Shown here: one piece after another, positions 26,963-33,587 of the stretch | Layout of the letters: each line of letters begins with the position of its first letter | How positions within the stretch are numbered: position 1 is the stretch's first letter | Assembly: GCA_035285325.1 (NCBI GenBank) | Contig: JAYKJB010000105.1 | Span: 1 to 38,283 of the forward strand | Direction: 5' to 3' | Length of the DNA stretch: 38,283 nt | Origin: Candidatus Sericytochromatia bacterium | Lineage (GTDB): Bacteria > Cyanobacteriota > Sericytochromatia > S15B-MN24 > JAQBPE01 | The notes under the pieces: generated by a model | The model's database searches: none | What the model saw: the letters and a program-made list of their open reading frames with translations, nothing else | Told to the model about the DNA's origin: nothing | Translations under genes and position numbers: made by a program

Positions 26963-27196
26963 GTGAATCACTCCGTGAATTTGACCGACCGACAGCTCGA
27001 ACTCGTGCGCGATCTGCTGCAGGAGCGCCTCGAAGACGTGGAAGCGGATCTCGCCCACTTCGAGGAGAACCCCGAGGCGCTGAACGAGGATCTCGAACCG
27101 GGCGACGAGCCGCTGCAGATCGACGACTACGAAGCCTATCGCGACGAGATCCAGACCCTGCTCGATAACATGCCGGAACCAGCCGCGACGGTCTGA
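26963..27196 (+). CDS. Small acidic helical protein, unknown function
   Basis: 77 residues, strongly acidic, no Cys, no membrane segment. The first half (LTDRQLELVRDLLQERLEDV) is an amphipathic helix with heptad-like Leu spacing; the second half (NEDLEPGDEPLQIDDYEAYR) is an acidic stretch followed by another helix. I do not recognise the family. I prefer the GTG at 26963 because AAGAAGG lies just upstream; an in-frame GTG at 26933 would add ten residues (starting SSWPGKKANV) and would be leaderless from the TAGCAT element. It has its own promoter and terminator, so it is a single-gene unit. Small acidic coiled-coil proteins of this type are often regulators or inhibitors that bind a partner protein, but none is indicated here. 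Confidence 0.7.
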   Translation: MNHSVNLTDRQLELVRDLLQERLEDVEADLAHFEENPEALNEDLEPGDEPLQIDDYEAYRDEIQTLLDNMPEPAATV

Positions 27197-27238
27197 ACCT
27201 GGGGCGGCCGGAGAGGCGGCCTCCGAGCTTGAACGGTG

Positions 27239-27270
27239 AACGCCCGGAGCGACTTGCTTCGGGCGTTTTC
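27239..27270 (+). terminator. Intrinsic terminator after the small acidic gene
   Basis: A 12-base-pair stem (AACGCCCGGAGC with GCTTCGGGCGTT, one G-T pair), a five-base loop GACTT and a short T run. Confidence 0.85.
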
Positions 27271-27392
27271 GTGCGGCATTGCGGCGCTTGCCTGGGTCCC
27301 CGTTGGGCGTCGCTCGATCGGGAATGGCCGCGCGACGAAGGCCCACGCCGTCGGCGTGTTGGTTCGAGGTGGTGCAGGTCAATTCAACAGTC

Positions 27393-27420
27393 TTGATATT
27401 ATTTAAATTTATATTATACT
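27393..27420 (+). promoter_or_regulatory. Sigma70-type promoter of the PHB-depolymerase-like gene
   Basis: TTGATA (27393-27398), a 16-base very AT-rich spacer and TATACT (27415-27420). The predicted start near 27427 leaves a leader of about 54 bases to the TTG start codon. Confidence 0.65.
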
Positions 27421-27480
27421 AGTCTTAACCATTTCGGCGGCCTGCTCCGGCGATGACCCCATGCAGGTGGAGGGTGTTCG

Positions 27481-28500
27481 TTGCGCATTTCCCTGGGTCT
27501 GGTCTTGTTGAGCGTCGGCGTGGCCGGCTGTGGACTGGTGGCCTCGCCTGCGCCGCCCGCGCGTCCTGCGGGGGAAATGGTGGCGGCCGCGGCGCGCGGC
27601 AGCTTCCGCTGGGGGGAATTCGACGGCCGTCGTTACAAGCTGTTCGCGCCGAGCGGCGTGCGCGGCGCGCGGCCGCTGGTGGTCATGCTGCACGGCTGCA
27701 CGCAGGATCCGGACGATTTCGCGACCGGCACGGGCATGAACGCGCTGGCCGCGCGTGAGGGCTTCTACGTGCTCTACCCGGAGCAGACGCTGGCCGATCA
27801 GCCCAAGGCTTGCTGGCGCTTCTACGATCCACCCCACCAGCTGCGTGGAATGGGGGAGGCCGCGGCGATCGTCGGCATGGTCGATCGGATCCGCCAGGCC
27901 CACGCGATCGACCCCGGCGCGACCTATCTGGCCGGCCTGAGTGCCGGCGGGGCCTATGCGGCCGTCATGGCGGCACTGTATCCGGACCGCTTTGCCGCGG
28001 TGGGCATTCACAGCGGCCTGGAGTACGGCGTGGCGCTCAACTGGGTGGCGGCCAAGCTGGCCATGAAGGTGGGCGGGCCGGATCCCTTGCTGGCCGGCGG
28101 GGCGGCCTATCTGGCCATGGGGCTGCATCGGCGCGTGGTGCCGGCCATGGTGGTGCATGGCAGCCGGGACGAGGTCGTGATCCCGCGCAACGGCGAACAG
28201 GTGGTGCGCCAGCTGCTGGTCATGAACGACTGGGCCCGTGACGGCTTGCTCAACGATGACATCGATCGCACCCCGGACGCGCGCCGCAGCGGGCAGGTGG
28301 AGGGGGGCTATCCCTACACGCGCACGGTCTATGCTGATCGCGAAGGGCAGCCCGTGGTCGAGCACGTCGAGGTCAACGGGCTCGGGCACGCCTGGAGCGG
28401 GGGGCGCGCCGGTGGCACCTATGCGGATGCCAAGGGGCCTGATGTGACGGCCTGGCTGTGGGAATTCTTCAAGGCCCATCGGCGCAAGGCCCTGGACTGA
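27481..28500 (+). CDS. Lipoprotein esterase, PHB-depolymerase/feruloyl-esterase-like (LpqC type)
   Basis: Secreted lipid-anchored serine esterase, 339 residues. A lipoprotein signal with lipobox VAGC (Cys near residue 17) is followed by an alpha/beta-hydrolase domain of the Esterase_PHB type: LVVMLHGCTQDPDDFATGTG, which is the family oxyanion block, EGFYVLYPEQ, CWRFYDPPHQLRGMGEAAAI, the nucleophile elbow YLAGLSAGGAYAAVMAALYP, an Asp in VVHGSRDEVVIP and the catalytic His in VNGLGHAWSGG. The start is TTG at 27481 with GGAGGG 6 bases upstream; no ATG or GTG alternative gives a complete signal peptide. Substrates in the family range from short poly-hydroxyalkanoates to acetyl/feruloyl esters; the substrate here is unknown. 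It is a single-gene unit, convergent with the DUF1826 gene. Confidence 0.9.
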   Translation: MRISLGLVLLSVGVAGCGLVASPAPPARPAGEMVAAAARGSFRWGEFDGRRYKLFAPSGVRGARPLVVMLHGCTQDPDDFATGTGMNALAAREGFYVLYPEQTLADQPKACWRFYDPPHQLRGMGEAAAIVGMVDRIRQAHAIDPGATYLAGLSAGGAYAAVMAALYPDRFAAVGIHSGLEYGVALNWVAAKLAMKVGGPDPLLAGGAAYLAMGLHRRVVPAMVVHGSRDEVVIPRNGEQVVRQLLVMNDWARDGLLNDDIDRTPDARRSGQVEGGYPYTRTVYADREGQPVVEHVEVNGLGHAWSGGRAGGTYADAKGPDVTAWLWEFFKAHRRKALD

Positions 28501-28575
28501 TCGGCGGACCTCACGACGCTGCGTTTCGCCCATCGACGCGTCGCGCGGAGGCGATGAAGCGGGCTGCCCGCTCGC

Positions 28576-29244
28576 TCAGGGGACCGTTGCCATCATGTCG
28601 ACCACCAGCAACAGGCGGGCGTCACTCGTCTCAAGCGGGGGCGAGCGGTGGATCACGCCCGGGGCGAGTGGCGCGGGGGCCAGCTTGCCCGGCATGACCA
28701 GCGCGGCCCCGGGCGCAGCCGCGTTCAGCGTGTGCTCAGGCCCGGCCGTGGTGAGCCCGAGCAGCGCCTCGTCGCTCGTCCACTGGGTGGTCGGGCCCCG
28801 ATAGGTGGTGACCAGGCGCAGGGGCATGGTGTCGCGGTGGAATTTCCAGCAGGGCTGGTGGGCGATCGCCGACCAGCGCAGTCTCAGGGTTTCGCAGGCG
28901 ATTCCGAACTCGCAGGCCAGCTGATAGAGCCAGGCGGCTTGATCCAGTGCCTCATCGCAGAGGACCTCTCGGAGGCGCTGATTGTCAGCCGGGTCGAGGC
29001 CGACCAGTGCGTGTCCGAGGGCCTGCTCCAGCGGCTCGGCGGCCCAGTGCGTTGCACGCGCCGCGACGCAGTATTCCACTTCCCAAGCTGCCGCGTGGTG
29101 ATAGGGCGACAGGGCTTCCGCCAGCGTGCGCTGGCGCTCCTCAGGCGGCTGACGCAGCCAGGCCTCACCGGGCCTCGCTTTGAGCTGCCGGGCGGCCTCC
29201 GCGGCTGAGTGGGTGGCTGATGGCCACGGCGTCACGAAGGGCAT
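28576..29244 (-). CDS. DUF1826 domain protein, probable zinc-homeostasis-linked
   Basis: 222 residues. The DUF1826 signature is visible: CWKFHRDTMPLRLVTTYRGP with an His-x-Asp pair and the conserved LRL-x-TY-x-GP motif, then GAALVMPGKLAPAPLAPGVI, HRSPPLETSDARLLLVVDM. The His-x-Asp...His pattern resembles the metal site of cupin or 2-oxoglutarate/Fe(II) oxygenase folds, but no activity is established. I recall DUF1826 genes being reported next to COG0523 GTPase genes and under Zur control in proteobacteria, which agrees with the context; this was not checked. ATG at 29244 has AGGA 8 bases upstream and gives the usual family length; longer frames add Arg/Pro-rich sequence. It is divergent from the zinc island operon. 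Confidence 0.85.
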   Translation of the reverse strand: MPFVTPWPSATHSAAEAARQLKARPGEAWLRQPPEERQRTLAEALSPYHHAAAWEVEYCVAARATHWAAEPLEQALGHALVGLDPADNQRLREVLCDEALDQAAWLYQLACEFGIACETLRLRWSAIAHQPCWKFHRDTMPLRLVTTYRGPTTQWTSDEALLGLTTAGPEHTLNAAAPGAALVMPGKLAPAPLAPGVIHRSPPLETSDARLLLVVDMMATVP

Positions 29245-29321
29245 CGGGCAGATCCTGCGCAGAGTGGGCATCGTGCTGGAGCCGGCGGGCGGTCTGTGCC
29301 GTACCCGGAGGACCCGAGGGG

Positions 29322-29350
29322 GCGACCCAGGGTCTGTCAGCCTGGGTCGC
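29322..29350 (-). promoter_or_regulatory. Perfect 10-base inverted repeat in the DUF1826 leader
   Basis: Arms GCGACCCAGG (29322-29331) and CCTGGGTCGC (29341-29350) flank a nine-base loop. On the minus strand it begins at about the predicted transcription start, so the mRNA would open with a strong stem-loop; alternatively it is a protein-binding operator. Confidence 0.6.
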
Positions 29351-29358
29351 AATTGCAA

Positions 29359-29386
29359 GATATACGCGTTAAGTGTGTCCCGTCAA
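29359..29386 (-). promoter_or_regulatory. Candidate promoter of the DUF1826 gene with partial zinc-box
   Basis: On the minus strand TTGACG (29386-29381), a 16-base spacer and TATATC (29364-29359). Just downstream TTGCAATTGCGA contains both half-site types of the zinc-island boxes but with the wrong spacing (6 instead of 11). Confidence 0.5.
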
Positions 29387-29452
29387 GGCGGTGGGAAATT
29401 GCCAAGAGCTGCGCATTTGATCGATTTTCCAGTCAAATATGACCCGTTGGGC

Positions 29453-29491
29453 TTGACAGCCTTCTGGGAAATTGTTGCAATAATCTTGCAA
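29453..29491 (+). promoter_or_regulatory. Promoter plus Fur-family (Zur-type) operator, box 1, zinc island operon
   Basis: TTGACA (29453-29458), a 17-base spacer and TGCAAT (29476-29481). The dyad TGCAATAATCTTGCA (29476-29490) has 7-1-7 Fur-family geometry and covers the -10, the expected place for a repressor. AAGGGG before the ATG at 29509 is the ribosome-binding site. The box is nearly identical to boxes at 37743 and 38043. Confidence 0.75.
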
Positions 29492-29508
29492 TAAATAAGG
29501 GGCAACGC

Positions 29509-29805
29509 ATGAATTTCGGCAACCTGTTCTCCTTTGCGCCCGCCGGGGACGAGACGGCGCAGGCCACCCGCCAGATCAAGCGGTGGGCCGAGCGTCTCTT
29601 CGGGGCCGGCCTGCGGGATGTGGTCACGGTGTCGGAATTGCGCTGCGGCGAGATCGATTGCCCCGACCTCGAGACCCTGGTCGTGCTTTCGCCCGCTTCG
29701 GGCGGCCGGCGCTTCCTCAAAATCGCCAAGCCCGCCACCGCCGTGACCGAAACCGACCTGGTCTCGGCCTTCCGTGCGGGCCTTCAGCAGGAGATTCAAC
29801 CGTGA
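29509..29805 (+). CDS. Small Cys-pair protein coupled to a COG0523 GTPase, function unknown
   Basis: 98 residues; first gene behind Zur-type box 1. An N-terminal helical region (ATRQIKRWAERLFGAGL) is followed by a compact alpha/beta part VVTVSELRCGEIDCPDLETL with two Cys five residues apart, then VVLSPASGGRRFLKIAKPAT and a C-terminal AVTETDLVSAF. I recall similar small proteins with ELxCxExxCPxxET and KPxxxVTxxD motifs beside CobW-like genes, but I do not know a named family. Its TGA overlaps the GTG of the GTPase (GTGA), so the pair is translationally coupled and the proteins probably act together, for example as client, adaptor or metal donor. That is inference from position. Confidence 0.8.
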   Translation: MNFGNLFSFAPAGDETAQATRQIKRWAERLFGAGLRDVVTVSELRCGEIDCPDLETLVVLSPASGGRRFLKIAKPATAVTETDLVSAFRAGLQQEIQP

Positions 29806-31151
29806 CAACCACGCTGGAAAAGGTACCGGTGACCGTTCTGACAGGATTTCTCGGGGCTGGCAAGACCACCTTGCTCAACCGCATCCTGACCGAGGAGCAC
29901 GGGCTGCGCATCGCCGTGATCGAGAACGAATTCGGGGAGATCGGGATCGACAACCAGATCGTGATCAACGCGGAAGAAGAAATTTTCGAGATGAACAACG
30001 GCTGCATCTGCTGCACCGTGCGCGGGGACCTGATTCGCATTCTCGGTCAGCTGATGCGCCGCAAGGATCGCTTCGACCACATCGTGATCGAGACGACCGG
30101 TCTGGCCGACCCGGCCCCGGTGGCGCAGACCTTCTTCGTCGACGACGAGATGAAAGAATCCCTGCAACTCGATGGCATCGTCACGCTGGTGGACGCCCAT
30201 CACCTGAGCCTGCACCTCGATTCGGATGCCGAGGCCCTTGCGCAGGTCGCCTTTGCCGATGTGATCGTGATCAACAAGACCGATCTGGTCACGCCGGACG
30301 AGGTCGACGCGCTGGAAGCCCGGCTGCGCGGCATCAACGCCGTGGCCCGGATCGAACGGGCGGCGCACGCCGCGATCCCGATCGAGGCGGCCATTCGCGT
30401 GGGTGGGTTTGACCTGGATCGTGCCCTCGCGATCAAGCCGACCTTCCTGGAGCCGGAGTGGCCGTTCGAGGCCGCCAGCGTCTATGAACTGGCCGCCGGT
30501 CGCCACGAGTTGGTGCTGGCCGCGGGGCCGGACCCCAGCATCGACGTGCTGCTCGAATCGTTGCCGACCGCCAGCGAGGACGCGCTGGCTGCGGTCGAGC
30601 AGGCCGCGCTGGTTCGCTTCACGGCGGATCCCGAGTCGGTGCTGCCCGGCGCCACCCTGAAGCCCGATGCGCCCCCGCTGACGCTGGATGTGCAGGCTGA
30701 GCGCAACGTGTACCAGATCGACATCCCGGCGCCCGGTGCCTACGTGCTTTACAGCCAGCATGGTCCCGAGGAATTCGACCTGGCCCTGTGCGGCCCGGAC
30801 GGGACCGCCCTTGCCCCGGCCTTCGTACGGGCCTATGCGCCGGACCACGAGCACGATGAGAGCGTCGGCTCGGTGGGCCTGGAGCTCGACGCGCCGCTCG
30901 ACAGCCAGAAGCTCAACGCCTGGATGGGGAGCCTGCTACGCGAACGGGGGGTGGACATCTTCCGCAGCAAGGGGGTGCTCCACATCGCGGGGCAGGCCCG
31001 GCGCTTCGTCTTTCAGGGCGTTCACATGCTCTTCGACGGCCGGCCCGGGGAGCCTTGGGGAGACGCGCCGCGCAAGAGTCAGCTGGTCTTCATCGGGCGT
31101 AACCTCGATCGGCAAGCGCTCACGGAAGGGTTTCTGGCATGCCGAGCCTGA
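29802..31151 (+). CDS. COG0523 (CobW/ZNG1-like) metallochaperone GTPase with inserted beta domain
   Basis: G3E-family GTPase that delivers metal, here probably zinc, to client proteins; 449 residues, longer than the usual 320-400. Seen: Walker [17 protein letters not shown] (residues 14-29), ENEFGEIGIDNQI, the metal-binding CICC at 68-71, switch IVIETTGLADPAP, and NKTD at 158-161. The C-terminal CobW domain starts near residue 350 (HEHDESVGSVGLELDAPLDS). Between them, where relatives carry a short His-rich linker, lie about 125 extra residues containing two similar beta segments (SVYELAAGRHELVLAAGPDP and NVYQIDIPAPGAYVLYSQHG). GTG at 29802 has AGGAG 8 bases upstream. It overlaps the genes on both sides, indicating tight co-expression. 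Confidence 0.93.
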   Translation: MTTTLEKVPVTVLTGFLGAGKTTLLNRILTEEHGLRIAVIENEFGEIGIDNQIVINAEEEIFEMNNGCICCTVRGDLIRILGQLMRRKDRFDHIVIETTGLADPAPVAQTFFVDDEMKESLQLDGIVTLVDAHHLSLHLDSDAEALAQVAFADVIVINKTDLVTPDEVDALEARLRGINAVARIERAAHAAIPIEAAIRVGGFDLDRALAIKPTFLEPEWPFEAASVYELAAGRHELVLAAGPDPSIDVLLESLPTASEDALAAVEQAALVRFTADPESVLPGATLKPDAPPLTLDVQAERNVYQIDIPAPGAYVLYSQHGPEEFDLALCGPDGTALAPAFVRAYAPDHEHDESVGSVGLELDAPLDSQKLNAWMGSLLRERGVDIFRSKGVLHIAGQARRFVFQGVHMLFDGRPGEPWGDAPRKSQLVFIGRNLDRQALTEGFLACRA

Positions 31152-32227
31152 GCGCCGCCCCCGGCTGGCTCGGGGCCGCCGTCACCGCTCAGGCCCCCGA
31201 TGCGGTTCAGGATCTCGCCTGGCACCCCAGCGAGCCCCGCTGCGCGCTGGGGCTGGTGGGCGGTGAGTGGCTGGAGTGGGGCCCCGAGGGTCTTGTCGGC
31301 GAGGTCCGGCCGGCCCACGCCGAGGGCTTGCTGGCACTGGCCTGGAGCCCGTTGGGCGATCGCCTGGCGACGGCCGGGCAGGATGGATGGGTCCGGCTGT
31401 GGGGGCGCGACGCGCGGCCGCTGGCGGGGCTGGAGCAGGGCGAGGCTTGGGTTTCCTCGCTGGCCTGGGCGCCGGACGGGGCCTGGCTGGCGGTGGCCTC
31501 CGGTCGCCACCTGGAGGTCTGGGACCTGCGGGGCGAGTCACCGCGCCGCCAGGGCCGGCTCGGCCCGCATGCCTCCACCATCACGGCCGTCGCCTGGCTG
31601 CCGAAGGAGGCCGGGATTGCGGTGGCCGCCTACGGCGGAGTGACGGTCTGGCCCTCGCCGAATGCCTCGCCCAGCCTCTGGGCGCGCCTGCGCGGCGCCG
31701 AGGACTTGCAGCCGCGTCACTTGTCGTTCAAGGGTTCGCTGCTGGCGCTGGCGGTCAGCCCGGATGGCCGTTTCTATGCCACCGGCAATCAAGATGGCAC
31801 CGTTCATCTCTGGTATGCCGCGAGCGGGGCGGACCTCGAGATGACCGGTTACCCGACCAAGGTGCGTGAGCTGGCCTGGGATCCGCGCAGTCGCTTCATT
31901 GCCACCGGCGGGGCCTCCAGCGTGACGCTGTGGGACATGCGCGGGCGTGGCCCGGCCGGTTCGCGTCCGCTGGTGCTGGACGCTCATGCCGATTTTGTCA
32001 CCGCGATCGACTGCCAACCGGCTGGCGACCTGCTCGCCTCGGCCGCGCGAGACGGCGAGGTCATGCTCTGGCGGCCCATGCGCGGACCGGATTTGCGCGG
32101 GCGGGAGTTGCAGGCCGCCGTGACCCTGGGCGAGCCGGCGGCGGCCTTGCGCTGGCGCCCGGATGGGCGCTCTCTGCTGGCGGCCGGCCGGGGCGGGCGT
32201 CTGCTCTCGTTCGCCGTGACCCGTTGA
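31139..32227 (+). CDS. WD40-repeat protein in the zinc island operon
   Basis: 362 residues forming seven to eight WD40-type blades and nothing else, so a single beta-propeller. Blades are recognisable by repeats such as LLALAWSPLGDRLATAGQDG-WVRLWG, SSLAWAPDGAWLAVASGRHL-EVWD, LALAVSPDGRFYATGNQDGT-VHLW, VRELAWDPRSRFIATGGASS-VTLWD and DLLASAARDGEVMLWRP (hyphens divide long blades). There is no signal peptide, so it is cytoplasmic. The ATG at 31139 lies inside the last codons of the GTPase gene, with GGAAGGG 8 bases upstream. A propeller co-translated with a zinc GTPase suggests a scaffold or client-recognition platform. WD40 genes near COG0523 genes are also known in other bacteria as far as I recall, without a defined role. 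Confidence 0.9.
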   Translation: MPSLSAAPGWLGAAVTAQAPDAVQDLAWHPSEPRCALGLVGGEWLEWGPEGLVGEVRPAHAEGLLALAWSPLGDRLATAGQDGWVRLWGRDARPLAGLEQGEAWVSSLAWAPDGAWLAVASGRHLEVWDLRGESPRRQGRLGPHASTITAVAWLPKEAGIAVAAYGGVTVWPSPNASPSLWARLRGAEDLQPRHLSFKGSLLALAVSPDGRFYATGNQDGTVHLWYAASGADLEMTGYPTKVRELAWDPRSRFIATGGASSVTLWDMRGRGPAGSRPLVLDAHADFVTAIDCQPAGDLLASAARDGEVMLWRPMRGPDLRGRELQAAVTLGEPAAALRWRPDGRSLLAAGRGGRLLSFAVTR

Positions 32228-32246
32228 AACAGCCAGGAAGGAAGCC

Positions 32247-33062
32247 ATGTCACTCGATCCTCACGCCACCGTGGGCCTGGCCGGCGCCTTCGTGCTCGGG
32301 CTGCGCCACGGCCTGGACCCCGACCACATCGCGGCCGTCGATGCGATGACCTACCGCGCGCTCGATGAGCGGCCCGCGCTGGCCCGCTGGGCCGGCACCC
32401 TGTTTGCCCTCGGGCACGGGGGGGTGGTGCTGGTGATTGCCGTGCTGGTCGGGGCGCTGGGGGCGCGCTATGCGGTGCCGGCGCCCTGGTCCGGTCTGCT
32501 GGAATGGGCCCCGGTCGTGCTGCTCAGCCTGCTGGGCCTGCTCAACCTGCGCGCCTTGCTGCGCCCCAGTGGCTATCAGCCGGCCACGCTACGGCTCTGG
32601 CTGGTGCCGCGAGCCTTGCGCGGAAGCACTCACCCGCTCGCCATGCTGGGCGTGGGGGCCGTGCTCGGACTGGTGTTCGATACGGCTACCCAGGCCGCGG
32701 CCTGGGGCTATGCCGCGAGCGCCCAGCAGGGCGTCTGGGGGGCGCTGGGCGTCGGGCTGGCCTTCACCCTGGGCATGGTCCTGACGGACTCCCTCGACGG
32801 CCGCTTGATGTGTCGTTTTCTGAGCGCGGCGTCACCCGAGGGAGCCCAGCTGTATCGCCGTGCCGTCGGCTGGTTCACGGTGGCGGTCTCGTTCACGGTG
32901 GTCGGCTACACGGCGCTGTCGGCCTGCTGGCCTCACTGGACCTTGCCGGATGCCTGGCTGACAGCTCTGGGCGCCGCGCTGGTGACCCTGATGGCAGCCG
33001 GTGTGCTCTGGCTGAACTTGCGGCGTCCCACGGCCTTGGCGCCCTCGGACCAGCCGGCCTGA
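32247..33062 (+). CDS. NiCoT-family (HoxN/NixA/RcnA-like) metal permease
   Basis: Inner-membrane permease of 271 residues with about six to eight hydrophobic segments. The NiCoT signature is clear: GLRHGLDPDHIAAVDAMTYR (the His-x4-Asp-His metal motif of helix II), LFALGHGGVVLVIAVL, and VLGLVFDTATQAAAWGYA (equivalent to the LGFDTATE motif). These proteins usually import Ni or Co. Here it lies in the middle of a zinc-box-controlled operon, so it may carry zinc, or bring in cobalt as a zinc substitute, or simply be mis-specified by annotation habit. ATG at 32247 has AGGAAGGA just upstream. It starts 19 bases after the WD40 gene. The C-terminal tail is short and lacks the His-rich loop of RcnA exporters, favouring uptake. 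Confidence 0.88.
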   Translation: MSLDPHATVGLAGAFVLGLRHGLDPDHIAAVDAMTYRALDERPALARWAGTLFALGHGGVVLVIAVLVGALGARYAVPAPWSGLLEWAPVVLLSLLGLLNLRALLRPSGYQPATLRLWLVPRALRGSTHPLAMLGVGAVLGLVFDTATQAAAWGYAASAQQGVWGALGVGLAFTLGMVLTDSLDGRLMCRFLSAASPEGAQLYRRAVGWFTVAVSFTVVGYTALSACWPHWTLPDAWLTALGAALVTLMAAGVLWLNLRRPTALAPSDQPA

Positions 33063-33094
33063 CGCGCCATAAGCTGGCTTTCAAGGAGAATTCG

Positions 33095-33283
33095 ATGCCC
33101 CACGTCCCTTCACCTTGCACCGATCGCTGTGCGCGTGACCCGTATTTTGGTTGGTGTTCCGGTTGTTTTCGCACGGTCGAGGAGATCCGCGCCTGGCGGC
33201 AACTCGACGACCGTTCCCGCCTCTGGGTGGTGAAGCAGTGCGGGCGGCGCGCACGCCACGCGGCGGAGGTGTCCCGTGGCTAG
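33095..33283 (+). CDS. DUF1289 Cys-rich small protein
   Basis: 62 residues. The DUF1289 signature is complete: SPCTDRCARDPYFGWCSGCF with Cys at positions 8, 12, 21 and 24, followed by RTVEEIRAWRQLDDRSRLWV. The four Cys could bind a zinc ion or an Fe-S cluster; DUF1289 proteins have been little studied. It is curious to find a potential zinc protein among genes induced by zinc lack; it might be a zinc acceptor or a client. ATG at 33095 follows AAGGAGAA at 6-base spacing. Its stop overlaps the GTG of the following gene (GTGGCTAG). Confidence 0.9.
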   Translation: MPHVPSPCTDRCARDPYFGWCSGCFRTVEEIRAWRQLDDRSRLWVVKQCGRRARHAAEVSRG

Positions 33284-33566
33284 TTCCCCTGCGAGTCCTC
33301 CGCGCGCGTATTTGCGGGGCCAGGTTCACCACGCCTTCGACACCGGCGCCCACGTCTCGGTGTTGCTGCGCGACCAGCCCGAGCTGCGTTTCGTCGGACA
33401 GGTCCTCGAGGTCGTCGACGATGCGTTCTCCGTCACCCACGTGGCGGACGGGGTGGCCTGGCGCTGGAGTTTCAGCTTCGACGATGTCTCTGCCCTGGGA
33501 ATGCGCCTGGCACTCCCGAGCGAACCCGGTCTGGCGCCCGGCTGCCCGCGCCACGAGAGCCCTTGA
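33276..33566 (+). CDS. Unknown 96-residue protein in the zinc island operon
   Basis: 96 residues, no recognised family. The central part is beta-rich: HVSVLLRDQPELRFVGQVLE then VVDDAFSVTHVADGVAWRWS and FSFDDVSALGM, giving an SH3- or Hfq-like small-barrel pattern by eye. There are no Cys other than one near the C-terminus and no signal peptide. GTG at 33276 overlaps the DUF1289 stop and has GGAGG 6 bases upstream, so it is surely translated with the operon. Position between DUF1289 and a nucleic-acid-binding protein could point to an RNA- or ribosome-linked role, but this is speculative. Confidence 0.75.
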   Translation: MASSPASPPRAYLRGQVHHAFDTGAHVSVLLRDQPELRFVGQVLEVVDDAFSVTHVADGVAWRWSFSFDDVSALGMRLALPSEPGLAPGCPRHESP

Positions 33567-33587
33567 TTCAACGAGAGAGTAAGTACC

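Noticed and set aside
29245-29508. Cobalamin riboswitch ahead of the CobW-like gene
   Set aside because: The leader is too short and shows no B12-box; the features seen are a promoter, an operator dyad and a short inverted repeat. The GTPase also fits zinc better than cobalamin synthesis.
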